A DNA stretch of 64,000 bases. It comes from an uncultured Odoribacter sp. (GTDB taxonomy: Bacteria > Bacteroidota > Bacteroidia > Bacteroidales > Marinifilaceae). How positions within the stretch are numbered: the first letter of the stretch is position 1; each line of letters opens with the position of its first letter. Below are positions 54,609-63,784 of this stretch, piece by piece. The translations under genes and the position numbers were made by a program. The notes beneath the pieces are model-generated. The model did no database searches. It saw nothing but the letters and a program-made list of their open reading frames with translations, and was not told the DNA's origin. The stretch lies in NCBI GenBank assembly GCA_944321165.1, contig CALUKE010000008.1:52431-116430 (forward strand), given 5' to 3'.

Positions 54609-56024
54609 ATGAAGAAATTTATATATTGGGGATTATTGTTAGTGACTATGTTTGCCTCCTCTTGTGAGGAATGGTTAACCATTCGTCCGAAGGATAAAAT
54701 TGAAAAAGCCAAGTTGTATGAGACCGAGGAAGGGTTTTGGCAGGCATTGAATGGAATTTATGCTTTGTTATATGATAATTATGGTGTTGTAAATTCTAGC
54801 TGGCAGCCGTATTATCTTGAAAATCTAGCTGGTATATGGACTGTTTCTGCAAATTCTGTCGGGGAAAAACTGGCAAAACATGCTTATAAAGATGCAGGAG
54901 TAGACAGTAAATTGGCTGAAGTTTTTCTGAAATTTTATAAATTAATAGCTCATTGTAATACGATATTGTCATATGTTGATAAGGTTGATTTTTTGCCGGA
55001 AAGAAGTTATAATTTGATTAAAGGTGAAGCGTTAGCTTTAAGAGCTTTCTTTCATTTTGATTTGATCAGAATCTGGGGGCCGATGCCGACAAATGTAGAT
55101 GAGGGATATACTTATTTACCTTATGTTACTCAAGTTTCTAAACAATCGATGCCTTATTATACCTATACGGATTACATGAAACTTTTACAGGAAGATTTGA
55201 TTGCTGCAGAGGCGTTGTTAGGTAAATCTGAGCCTCTTTTGAAATATTCCTGTGATGAATTAAATACTTCCACATTGATGGATGAATATGATCGATTAGA
55301 ATTTTATTATAGGCAACATCATATGAATTACTTTGGTGTATGTGCTTTGCGAGCAAGATTCGCTTTGTGGATGGGAGATAAAGAAAGTGCTGTTACCTAT
55401 GCAAAAATCGTGAAAGATGCAAAGAATGCAAATGGTTCTTCGAAATTTCGTTTAGGAACAGCTGCAGATATTGATATGAGTAATAATGAAAACAATACCA
55501 GATCTCTGGGAATGGAACATATTATCGGTCATTATATTTCTTATTTTAACTGGGATAGTTCATATGGAAGAACTGGTGGAGATCAGATTTATATGGATAT
55601 ATCAAAAGTGAACGATCTGTTTTCTGATGGGAATGATTATCGAAAAGCTAATTGGATACAAATGACCGAGGATAAAAAATATATGACTATTAATAAATAT
55701 ATTTGTTATAATAATCTTTGGGTTCCTTTAATTCGACTTTCTGAAATGTATTTGATATTGGCAGAAACACTTCCTTTGGATGAAGCGAACGTTGTCTATA
55801 AAGAGTTTTGTGAAGCGAAGGGATGTTCTTATGAAGTTCTCTCTGAGGGGAATCGTCAGAATAAAATTTTAATGGAGTATTATAGGGATTTTCTGGGCGA
55901 AGGACAGATTTTTTATGCCAATAAACGAATGGCAGTTGAAAGTATGCTGTGGATAAAAGAAGATGTGGCGGAAGGTCAGTATATGCTTCCTTTACCTTCT
56001 CGTGAATCTGATTTATTGAATTAA
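54609..56024 (+). CDS. SusD/RagB-family nutrient-binding lipoprotein
   Basis: 471 residues from ATG 54609 (MKKFIYWGLLLVTMFASSC lipobox, Cys19); the frame extends upstream over the susC end. SusD features: EEWLTIRPKDKIEKAKLYETEEGFWQAL at the N-terminus, a TPR-like helical region (IKGEALALRAFFHFDLIRIWG) and a C-terminal segment WVPLIRLSEMYLILAE. It sits as a lid on the SusC pore outside the outer membrane and binds the substrate. 11 bp after susC. Confidence 0.95.
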   Translation: MKKFIYWGLLLVTMFASSCEEWLTIRPKDKIEKAKLYETEEGFWQALNGIYALLYDNYGVVNSSWQPYYLENLAGIWTVSANSVGEKLAKHAYKDAGVDSKLAEVFLKFYKLIAHCNTILSYVDKVDFLPERSYNLIKGEALALRAFFHFDLIRIWGPMPTNVDEGYTYLPYVTQVSKQSMPYYTYTDYMKLLQEDLIAAEALLGKSEPLLKYSCDELNTSTLMDEYDRLEFYYRQHHMNYFGVCALRARFALWMGDKESAVTYAKIVKDAKNANGSSKFRLGTAADIDMSNNENNTRSLGMEHIIGHYISYFNWDSSYGRTGGDQIYMDISKVNDLFSDGNDYRKANWIQMTEDKKYMTINKYICYNNLWVPLIRLSEMYLILAETLPLDEANVVYKEFCEAKGCSYEVLSEGNRQNKILMEYYRDFLGEGQIFYANKRMAVESMLWIKEDVAEGQYMLPLPSRESDLLN

Positions 56025-56030
56025 TAGTTT

Positions 56031-56588
56031 ATGAATTTTATGAGAAATATTGTTTTAGCTTTTTGCGCAGGAATATTGCTTTCGGCTTGTCAGGAAGATA
56101 AGCCTGAATCTTTTTTCGGTGAGAATACGGTGGTTTTTTATTCGAATAAGCCAGAAGAAATATCTCAAGTGAAAAAAGAATTTTATTGGGCCGCAGCTTT
56201 GAATCCCAATGCTGAGTATGATACTTGTTGGATTGATGTAGCTGCAGTGGGGAATGTGCTACCTTATGATCGAGAATTGAAAATTGTGCAAGATACAGCT
56301 GTCGGTTGGGATCATATCTATGATAATGCTGGTAATCTGGTAGATTCTGTTTCATATGTTTTACCTAATCAGGCTGAGGCAGGCAAACATTTTGTCGAAT
56401 TTGATAATGAGGGATTAAAATCTTTTATGAAGTTGCCGGCAAATTCATTTCAGACTTTAATTCCTGTTGTGATGAAAAGAGATGAATCGGTGAAAAAAAC
56501 ATTGACTTTGCAGATTCGTTTGGTTGATACTCCAACCACGAAGGTGGGAGAAAAACGATTGTCTACATGCCAAATAACCATTGAATAA
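56031..56588 (+). CDS. DUF4843-type lipoprotein
   Basis: 185 residues, lipobox LSAC near Cys20; Met4 is an alternative start. The body (TVVFYSNKPEEIS... DRELKIVQD... YVLPNQAEAGKHFVEFD... LTLQIRLVDTPTT) matches the pattern of DUF4843 proteins, small beta-sandwich lipoproteins regularly encoded after susD. Probably a surface accessory of the import complex; ligand unknown. Confidence 0.75.
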   Translation: MNFMRNIVLAFCAGILLSACQEDKPESFFGENTVVFYSNKPEEISQVKKEFYWAAALNPNAEYDTCWIDVAAVGNVLPYDRELKIVQDTAVGWDHIYDNAGNLVDSVSYVLPNQAEAGKHFVEFDNEGLKSFMKLPANSFQTLIPVVMKRDESVKKTLTLQIRLVDTPTTKVGEKRLSTCQITIE

Positions 56589-56605
56589 ATTTATTTTATA
56601 AAATT

Positions 56606-57652
56606 ATGAAACGACTTTTTTATTATACATTTCTCTTTATTGCGTTGGGAGCTTGTAATTATGATGATGGTTGGGATGGTTATAAAGAGAATTTAGAGGG
56701 AGGACAAGTTGAAATGATTATTGTATCTCCGAGTTCTGCTATACTTTATATTGATAGTAAATTACCAACTTTATCCTACTATATAGCTCCTTGGGGTGCA
56801 GTAGATACGGTGGTAACTTGGACATCTGATAAGCCAGAAGTATTGAATGTGAACGCTACCACTGGTGTGCTGGAATGGGGAACACCTGCTAATACTGTAG
56901 TGACTATCTCGGCAATAAGTAATAGTAATTCTAAAATTTTAGGTAAATGTGTATTTACGATAAGAAATTCTAGAGGGCGTTATCGTTATGTGGATTTGAG
57001 AAAACAGGCTGGTATCTGGATGTTAGATCGTAATTTGGAGGCATCTACAAAAGCGGAAGACGGTTTTAATTCTATCCCGACATTGAATAATACTTGGTAT
57101 GGAAATTATTATCAATATGGGAATAATAATCCTGTAGCCAATTTGGAAAATGGAGGAGAGGACGGACAAGGAGGAAATTATAATTATGAAAATGGAAGAT
57201 ATATGACAGGTGGTTTTTCTTATTATGATCCATATTGGGATAATACATATGACGGTTTTGTTGATTGGAGTGTTCCGAATAATCTTCCCGTAGTAATGGA
57301 AGGATGGCGTCTGCCGACTAAAAATGAATTAGAGAAATTGGCTTATTGGATCGATGAAAATAATTTTCGGGATGCAGCGGGTAAAGGTGCTGCAAAAGTG
57401 CTAAGAAAGGAGGTTGCTTTTGGACCAGGAGGATTGATTGGAGGAGAACGTAATAGTTTCCCTTATAGCCCGGGGGATGCAGGAATGGTGTTTAGTGCAT
57501 ATATTTGGTCATCTGATTATGACCCAGTTACGCAAAAAGCGTGGGTACTGAAGGTGAATGCATCAGAAGCAAAACTGTTGGAATTGTCAACTATTGGGAT
57601 TGCCTGTCCAATTCGTCTAGTGTGTGATGCTGCTAATTTTGATGAAGAGTAA
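56606..57652 (+). CDS. Lipoprotein with BIG2-like and FISUMP-like domains
   Basis: 348 residues, lipobox LGAC (Cys17). Residues about 35-120 resemble a bacterial Ig-like (BIG2) domain: VEMIIVSPSSAILYI, TWTSDKPEVLNVNATTGVLEW. The rest resembles the Fibrobacter major paralogous (FISUMP) or lectin-like fold: VDLRKQAGIWMLDRNLEAST, MEGWRLPTKNELEKLAYWI, YIWSSDYDPVTQKAWVL and a final CPIRLVCD. Presumably displayed on the surface as a binding protein. It overlaps no neighbour; the next gene starts 19 bp later. Confidence 0.7.
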   Translation: MKRLFYYTFLFIALGACNYDDGWDGYKENLEGGQVEMIIVSPSSAILYIDSKLPTLSYYIAPWGAVDTVVTWTSDKPEVLNVNATTGVLEWGTPANTVVTISAISNSNSKILGKCVFTIRNSRGRYRYVDLRKQAGIWMLDRNLEASTKAEDGFNSIPTLNNTWYGNYYQYGNNNPVANLENGGEDGQGGNYNYENGRYMTGGFSYYDPYWDNTYDGFVDWSVPNNLPVVMEGWRLPTKNELEKLAYWIDENNFRDAAGKGAAKVLRKEVAFGPGGLIGGERNSFPYSPGDAGMVFSAYIWSSDYDPVTQKAWVLKVNASEAKLLELSTIGIACPIRLVCDAANFDEE

Positions 57653-57671
57653 TAAATTTAAATGGGGTATT

Positions 57672-59462
57672 ATGAAAAAATATATTTTGCTGCTATTAGG
57701 AGTAATTCTAATTATATCTTGTCAAGAGAAAGAGGTGCAGAATGCTATATTCAAAATGGAGGTGAAAGGCTATATGGAGGAGAAATGTTATACGCTTGGC
57801 GAAGAGCAGACTCTTTATTTGTGGTCATCAAAATCTTGGGCAGACAACCAGATGACTACGGTTGAATATCGTGTGGATCCTACGGTTTTAGAGGAATACA
57901 ATGTGACAGAAGGTACTTCTTTGAAATTGTTGCCGGATAGTTGTTATCGAATGGAAGAACGGGTTTTTGAGGTAGATGATGATGCTACGTTTGCTAAATT
58001 TAAAGTAAAATATTGGCCAGAAAAGATTATTGCTGCTGGGGGAAATTACAATACGGTGGAATATGCTTTACCTTTGCGTATTTGGGTAAATGGAATGCCT
58101 CAGGAAGATCGTTACGGTACTGTTCTTGTCGGTTTTTTGATTAATCCGGCAGAGTTAACTATTCTTAATGATGAAAATGTTCAACCATTTTTGTTGGATG
58201 TGACAAAAGTTTATGAGCTACCAGTGGTCTTCAAAACAAATTATAATAATAAGGAATGGATTTCTTTAAATTTTGAAGTGCCAAATGATTTGGTGCAATC
58301 ATATAATGATGCACATGGAACGGATTATTTGCCTTTACCTAAAACAGAAGAGGTGGTTTCTTGGTTGGCAGAAGAAGGAGAACTAGAACGAGATGTGAAT
58401 CAGGATTCTGTTATGTTTTATGTAGACTTTTCTAAAAGTGGTATCGCTTCTGATGATAACAATAAATATCTTTTACCAATCCGTTTGATGAATATTTCTT
58501 CTAGTAAATGCAAGATACAAAATGATATTTGTTATTTTGCATGGTGGAATTCTCGCATTAAACAATCTTTGTGGAAAGTTACTACGACTTCTTTTGCGGA
58601 TGGTAAAAGTTCTTATTTAAATGATGAAAATCTTACTCAGCATTGGTTGTGGGATTATCATCGGGGGCAGAATATTGCTACTGATCCTGAAAACATTACT
58701 TATCTTTTAATGGATCAAAGCAAGTTGGCTGTGATTGAAAAGATTGAATGTTATGCAGCGACAAGTTATGGCTCTTGGAAAGGAGCAAAGGATATTGCTA
58801 TTCAGGTTACTAATAATGGAACAGACTGGGAGACTGTTCAAAATTTTGTTGCTCCGCAACTTTCTGGCGATCAAGTGTATGAAATCATTTTGGACAAGCC
58901 GGTTTCTTGTGTAGGAATACGTTTAAGTATTTCTAGTTATTATAGTGATGGAATTGCGTTTTATGAGATTTATATGCATGGAAAATTGGTAGATAATCCG
59001 AATCCTCCGATGATAGAGGGAATACCACAATGGATGTGGAAAGTAGAGACGACAAGCGTATTGGAAGGTGTTCCTGAAAACTTAATAGATGATGATATTA
59101 GTACTTTCTGGAGCTGGAACTATAATGTTGCTCAATTGCCGGAAGATATAACTTTTACATTAAAAGAAGGCGGTAAAAGTGTTTCTTTTGAAGGTATTGA
59201 ATTTTATCTCAGACAAGAGATGTGGGGAAATAAAGGTCCTAATAAGGCTGATATTTTTGTGACTAAAGATGGATCAGAATGGACTAAAGTAGGTGTTCAT
59301 AATTTCCAGTTTGATGCGAGTGGGAATCCTATATTAACAGTTCAGAAATTTGAACTGGATACTCCTGTGCCAGAAGTGATTGGAGTCCGTATAAGTATTG
59401 TCGAGACTAATGATGGTGGAATTTGGTTCGGAGAAATAAAGATGCAAGGTTCGATGGAGTAA
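57672..59462 (+). CDS. DUF1735-type lipoprotein with two F5/8C (discoidin-like) domains
   Basis: 596 residues from ATG 57672; the first ATG of the frame (57624) overlaps the previous gene. Lipobox IISC (Cys16). The N-terminal half contains two DUF1735-like segments (VEYRVDPTVLEEYNVTEGTSLKLLPDSCY; LNFEVPNDLVQSYNDAHGTDYLPLP). The C-terminal half has two discoidin-like repeats (about 300-440 and 450-590), each ending with VGIRLSIS/IGVRISIV. This is a typical surface glycan- or protein-binding accessory of SusCD loci. Confidence 0.82.
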   Translation: MKKYILLLLGVILIISCQEKEVQNAIFKMEVKGYMEEKCYTLGEEQTLYLWSSKSWADNQMTTVEYRVDPTVLEEYNVTEGTSLKLLPDSCYRMEERVFEVDDDATFAKFKVKYWPEKIIAAGGNYNTVEYALPLRIWVNGMPQEDRYGTVLVGFLINPAELTILNDENVQPFLLDVTKVYELPVVFKTNYNNKEWISLNFEVPNDLVQSYNDAHGTDYLPLPKTEEVVSWLAEEGELERDVNQDSVMFYVDFSKSGIASDDNNKYLLPIRLMNISSSKCKIQNDICYFAWWNSRIKQSLWKVTTTSFADGKSSYLNDENLTQHWLWDYHRGQNIATDPENITYLLMDQSKLAVIEKIECYAATSYGSWKGAKDIAIQVTNNGTDWETVQNFVAPQLSGDQVYEIILDKPVSCVGIRLSISSYYSDGIAFYEIYMHGKLVDNPNPPMIEGIPQWMWKVETTSVLEGVPENLIDDDISTFWSWNYNVAQLPEDITFTLKEGGKSVSFEGIEFYLRQEMWGNKGPNKADIFVTKDGSEWTKVGVHNFQFDASGNPILTVQKFELDTPVPEVIGVRISIVETNDGGIWFGEIKMQGSME

Positions 59463-59481
59463 TAATACAATGAAAGATTGA

Positions 59482-61068
59482 ATGAGCTTTATTAGATTTA
59501 TTTTAATATTATTGACTGTTGTAGAAGTTTCTTGTAGCTCGGGAAAAAAAGATGAAATTTTCCCGACAGTATCAGAGGCATCCCTTTTATCTTTCAATGT
59601 ATGGTATAACGGAATTACTTATCCTGCAGAGAGAACTGATGGGAGGCATTGGCATGTGAATTTGCCTGTATCTGTTACTGATAAATTTTTTCAGGCAAAA
59701 TACGAATTGGAGGAGGGAGTTTCTATTACTCCCTCTCCCAATTTGTTTTTAGATTATACCAATCCGGTCGTATTTACTTTATTTGACAAGGCAGGAAATA
59801 CTTTAAAAATAACAGTGACTTGCTCGAATGATCGACCATATTATGGAATTTGGTTGGAAGCTGGTGATAGAAAATTTTATCCAGTATTGGAAAAGGATGA
59901 ATACCTGATCATAGTACCGGGAGATATTACACCTAAGGTAAATTATAAAATAGAGAAAGGTGCAACTATTTCTCCGGAACCTGATTTGTCTATATGGCCT
60001 GAGAATGAACGAAAAGAGTTTGTTATTACTCGAGATAACGGTAGTTGTTCGACCATTGCATATCGTTGGATAAGAGATGATTTTTTTACGATGGTGGTGT
60101 TGGGGGATCCTGAATACGATATGCGAAATTATTCTTTGAATGGTGGTGAAATAAAAAGTTATGTTGGTCGATTGTTAAAGTTAAAAGAACGAAAAGAGCT
60201 TTATTTTGAGCCTTATGCTGGTTTGAAGATAAAATATGATCCGTCATTGGTATTAATTGTTGGGGATATTAATATGGACAATAGTAAGGATGAAGGCGAA
60301 GAGTTTATGCAGGTGTTTGGGGCGCTTTATAACGCGGGCATTCCTTGTATTGCAATAGCAGGAAATCATGATTGGCAACCGTATCATTGGGGGGATCTGT
60401 CTGATTATCAAGACAAAAATGATTATGGCTATACACTGAACGGTTCAATGAATAATGATCGGACTTTGAAAATGATTGATCGTTCAATCGCTGAATCTGA
60501 AAAACTGGGGATAACAGATGTGCATCGTTTTTTGAGTACTGATTATGGACATTCGTATCGTGAAGTTTCTCCTTTTGTTTTTAGATTTAAAGGTATTCGT
60601 TTTTATTGTGGCCAATGTTATTGGTTTCAGCAGTGGTATCAGGAAGTTGGGCTGTTCCCAACACGACCTGCAATGTTTTACAATACCGATGAAATTATTG
60701 AAGATTTAGAGCAAAGAATCGATTATGCTTGGGCAAAAGAGCCTGCTGTCTGGTTACAGCATTATCCTTTGACAGATCAAAAGGAGTGGTGGCATGATCG
60801 GCAGGGATTTTCAATGGATTCTGCTGCCAATAAAAGTAAATGGCAAACTTATGAGGAAAAGTTGGAAGTATTGAAGAATTTAATATACAAAACAACCAAT
60901 CCCGTATTTTTTGCTGGGCATACCCATCAATCCGCAAACTATACCCATACGAATGGTTCATTGAAATTTGAAGAATGGGTTACGGGTTATTTTCATGATC
61001 GATGGGTGTATGTCGTATTATTGAAAGAGAATTATGGTGTTGTTGATGTCAAGAAAATACAGTTATGA
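59482..61068 (+). CDS. Calcineurin-like metallophosphoesterase lipoprotein
   Basis: 528 residues. Short signal ending EVSC (Cys18). An N-terminal beta domain of about 180 residues precedes the phosphoesterase: VVLGDPEYD (the first motif reads D-P-E rather than D-x-H), LIVGDINMD, IAGNHDWQ, and later GHTHQS. The remaining metal ligands appear intact. It would act outside the cytoplasm on a phosphomonoester or diester. Its stop overlaps the next ATG (ATGA), showing translational coupling with the thioredoxin-fold gene. Confidence 0.82.
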   Translation: MSFIRFILILLTVVEVSCSSGKKDEIFPTVSEASLLSFNVWYNGITYPAERTDGRHWHVNLPVSVTDKFFQAKYELEEGVSITPSPNLFLDYTNPVVFTLFDKAGNTLKITVTCSNDRPYYGIWLEAGDRKFYPVLEKDEYLIIVPGDITPKVNYKIEKGATISPEPDLSIWPENERKEFVITRDNGSCSTIAYRWIRDDFFTMVVLGDPEYDMRNYSLNGGEIKSYVGRLLKLKERKELYFEPYAGLKIKYDPSLVLIVGDINMDNSKDEGEEFMQVFGALYNAGIPCIAIAGNHDWQPYHWGDLSDYQDKNDYGYTLNGSMNNDRTLKMIDRSIAESEKLGITDVHRFLSTDYGHSYREVSPFVFRFKGIRFYCGQCYWFQQWYQEVGLFPTRPAMFYNTDEIIEDLEQRIDYAWAKEPAVWLQHYPLTDQKEWWHDRQGFSMDSAANKSKWQTYEEKLEVLKNLIYKTTNPVFFAGHTHQSANYTHTNGSLKFEEWVTGYFHDRWVYVVLLKENYGVVDVKKIQL

Positions 61069-62249
61069 GCAGAGTATGGTGTTTTGTATTGTTTCTATTT
61101 TTTTCTCCATTTCTGTCTAATGCACAGAAAGCAGGTCTTGCGATATTGAAGAAACCTGATTGGGAAAAAGTATTGGATGTGGCTCGGGAGCAAAAAAAAA
61201 TAATATTTGTTGATTGTGGAACTGCTTGGTGTGGGCCATGTAAAAAATTTGCTTCTGAAGTATTGACGGATAAAAATGTCAGACGTTTTTTTAATAAAAA
61301 TTTTATTAATGTTTATATTGATATAGAAAAAGATGATATGCCTCCGGTGGCATCTTTGCCATGGTTAGGTTCCGTTCCAACTTTTTTGTTTATAGATGCT
61401 TTTAGAAAAGAGGTAATTCATTCTCATATAGGTTTCTTGAATGCAGAAGCATTGCTTGATTTGGCTACTGATGTGAAAATGGGTAAGGAGACTATTAGAG
61501 TTTTGAAGGAACAGATGAATGAGAATGGGTTATCAGGAAGAAAGTTATTGATGTATATTGAAAAATTGAAAAAAGGTGGATACCCGTTTGAGGCTAGACA
61601 ATATATACCTTCTTATCTTTCGACTCTTACGGTTGATTCATTAAAATATGAAGGAAATTGGAAATTGTGTGAGGATGAGTTGAACGATGTGATGTCTCCT
61701 CTTTTTCAGCAAATTTGGGAAAGACGAGATGAATTGTGCATGTGGTATAATCGTGAACGGGTAATGAAGAAACTGTTGGAAGTAATTGAACTCCGATTAT
61801 ACAATGAATTGAATTGGATTTATCAACCAGAAAAATTTAATGATATAGATTTTGAAAATTTTGTTTCTTTTCTGCTATCAGTAGAAAATGAAAATAAAGA
61901 TTATTATCATTTGTCTATTGATGCCGAACGTTTGGCTCGTCGTGGTTGTTATGAAAATATGTTAAAAACTTTGAGGAGTGTATGGAAGTCTTCTATACAG
62001 GAAAATCAGAAAAAGAGTATGACACGGGGATTTATTCGTAAAATGGCTAATAATGTTTCTATCGAAGAAATACAGACATGTGTAGATTTTTTGGAGGAGA
62101 TTATTGCCAATTATGGCTCTGCTGGTACGAAAGGAGAATTATTATATTTGGAAGCAGAGTTATGGAGAATGAGAGGTGATCAGTTAAAGGCCCAGGAAGT
62201 GGAGAGAAGAGGTGTGAAGTTGATAAATCCAAATTATATTTTTAATTAA
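61065..62249 (+). CDS. Exported thioredoxin-fold protein
   Basis: 394 residues with a signal peptide (VWCFVLFLFFSPFLSNAQ). Residues about 32-135 form a thioredoxin domain with active site WCGPC (Cys56, Cys59) and the cis-Pro in GSVPTFLFI. The remaining 250 residues are helical, without a recognised family. The protein is probably a periplasmic thiol oxidoreductase or disulfide reductase dedicated to a neighbour in this locus; the cysteine-bearing C25-like protein next to it is a candidate partner (inference). Confidence 0.8.
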   Translation: MSRVWCFVLFLFFSPFLSNAQKAGLAILKKPDWEKVLDVAREQKKIIFVDCGTAWCGPCKKFASEVLTDKNVRRFFNKNFINVYIDIEKDDMPPVASLPWLGSVPTFLFIDAFRKEVIHSHIGFLNAEALLDLATDVKMGKETIRVLKEQMNENGLSGRKLLMYIEKLKKGGYPFEARQYIPSYLSTLTVDSLKYEGNWKLCEDELNDVMSPLFQQIWERRDELCMWYNRERVMKKLLEVIELRLYNELNWIYQPEKFNDIDFENFVSFLLSVENENKDYYHLSIDAERLARRGCYENMLKTLRSVWKSSIQENQKKSMTRGFIRKMANNVSIEEIQTCVDFLEEIIANYGSAGTKGELLYLEAELWRMRGDQLKAQEVERRGVKLINPNYIFN

Positions 62250-62264
62250 TATTTTATAAAAGTT

Positions 62265-63674
62265 ATGAAGGTAGTACTACTATTGTTGTGTTTGTTGAGT
62301 CTTGGTTCAGTGAATGTTATTGCAGATTCAGTAGGTAAAGATTACATGGTTGTTGCCAGTGAAGCAGTGATGAACGATAAAGAATGGAGCAAAGTGATTG
62401 GTGCCTTGAGGATAAAGTATCCGGGGGCTGTCATGGCTTTGTATGCGGATTCCCCACGGGAGGTATTGCGGGAATTGCGCAAGTATGCTCCCCGTTATGT
62501 GGCAATCGTTGAAAAACCGGAACGTCTCAATGCTGATTATGTTTTTGATTTGAATCGTTTGAGTCGAGAAGTGGATGAAGATATTTATGCCGATTTCTTA
62601 TGGGGTATTATTACAGGATATGACGCAGAAGCTGCTTTGCGTATGGTGGAGGATACTCGGACTCCTTTGTTGGTGAAGGATGCCATCACAACAATAACAG
62701 AATTGAGTAGCGGGAAATGGTTTGATCGGTATGCCTGGATTGATGATCGAGAATTAGGACTGGTCGGCGAAAAAAAGGGACCTGAAGGTGAGATTGATAT
62801 TTATCATACAAATATTACCCAAATATTGTCGAAGTTTCAGGAACTGTATGAGGCTTATGATCCTGATTTGGTGGTGACCGCATCTCATGCAACGCAGAAT
62901 AATTTGGAAATGCCTTTTTCTCTTGGGAACATCAAGGCAAAAGATGGAAAATTGTATGCGGATTTTGCCTCGAAAAAGGAATTTTTGAAAGAGAGTGGGA
63001 AACGGAGAGTGTATTTGCCGATAGGAAACTGCTTGATCGCTGATGTCAATAATACCAAAGAGAGTATGGCGATCGCTTGGATGAACAGTGCTCATGCCTG
63101 TTCCATGATCGGTTATGTCGTTCCTACCTGGTATGGACGTAATGGATGGGGGACTTTGAAATATTGGTTGACGACACCAGGACGTTATACCTTGTCCGAG
63201 GCTTTTTTCTTGAATCAACAGGATATGCTTCATCAACTGAATGCCTGGAAGCCGGATTTGCAGCATAAAGGTTATTTTCAAGAAAATGTTGCAGAATTGA
63301 CATATGATGAAAACGGCTTTTTTCACGATCGAGATGTCGTTGCTGTTTATGGCGATCCAGCCTGGGACGTGCGGTTGCAGCAAATACCGGAAGAAAATGA
63401 TTTTACTGTAGAGATGAAGAGAGATCGGAAAAAGTGTATAATAACCATAAAGACAAAGGATCATTTTGATCCAGAACGGATGGAAGGTAGCCATTTTAAA
63501 GAGGAGCATGTGAAAAATCTGCCTTTCAGTTATTTTTTCCCGGAAAGATTGAAAAATCCGCGTCTGCTTCAAGGACAAGATTGGAAGGTGGCTCTGGATG
63601 AGAATTGTTTGCTGATATATGACCCGAAGTTTGAGCCGGGAAAAACTTATCAGGTGATTTTAGAGACAAGATAA
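62265..63674 (+). CDS. Exported caspase-fold protein, gingipain (C25)-like
   Basis: 469 residues with a signal peptide (MKVVLLLLCLLSLGSVNVIA). The pattern ADFLWGIITGYD, then VVTASHAT with His208, then RVYLPIGNCLIADV with Cys256, followed by SMIGYVVPTWYG, resembles the His-Cys dyad spacing of clan CD peptidases such as gingipains. The C-terminal about 100 residues look like a beta-sandwich (DFTVEMKRDRKKCIITIKTK). The family call rests on pattern only; it could be an inactive relative. Last gene of the susC operon, followed by a long hairpin. Confidence 0.55.
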   Translation: MKVVLLLLCLLSLGSVNVIADSVGKDYMVVASEAVMNDKEWSKVIGALRIKYPGAVMALYADSPREVLRELRKYAPRYVAIVEKPERLNADYVFDLNRLSREVDEDIYADFLWGIITGYDAEAALRMVEDTRTPLLVKDAITTITELSSGKWFDRYAWIDDRELGLVGEKKGPEGEIDIYHTNITQILSKFQELYEAYDPDLVVTASHATQNNLEMPFSLGNIKAKDGKLYADFASKKEFLKESGKRRVYLPIGNCLIADVNNTKESMAIAWMNSAHACSMIGYVVPTWYGRNGWGTLKYWLTTPGRYTLSEAFFLNQQDMLHQLNAWKPDLQHKGYFQENVAELTYDENGFFHDRDVVAVYGDPAWDVRLQQIPEENDFTVEMKRDRKKCIITIKTKDHFDPERMEGSHFKEEHVKNLPFSYFFPERLKNPRLLQGQDWKVALDENCLLIYDPKFEPGKTYQVILETR

Positions 63675-63734
63675 TTCAGATTTCTATTATAAATAACTTG
63701 TATAAGAAAACTTAGCCCTGGACTTTGTAAACTG

Positions 63735-63784
63735 TGAAACTGCATCTCAAAAGTTTTATGCCTGACTTTTGGGGTGCAGTTTCA
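63735..63784. other. Long hairpin downstream of the C25-like gene
   Basis: Two 20-nt arms (63735-63754 and 63765-63784) that pair fully with two G-U pairs around a 10-nt loop. No T-run follows directly. It may end the susC operon transcript; its loop and right arm also contain the start of the open frame described next. Confidence 0.65.
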
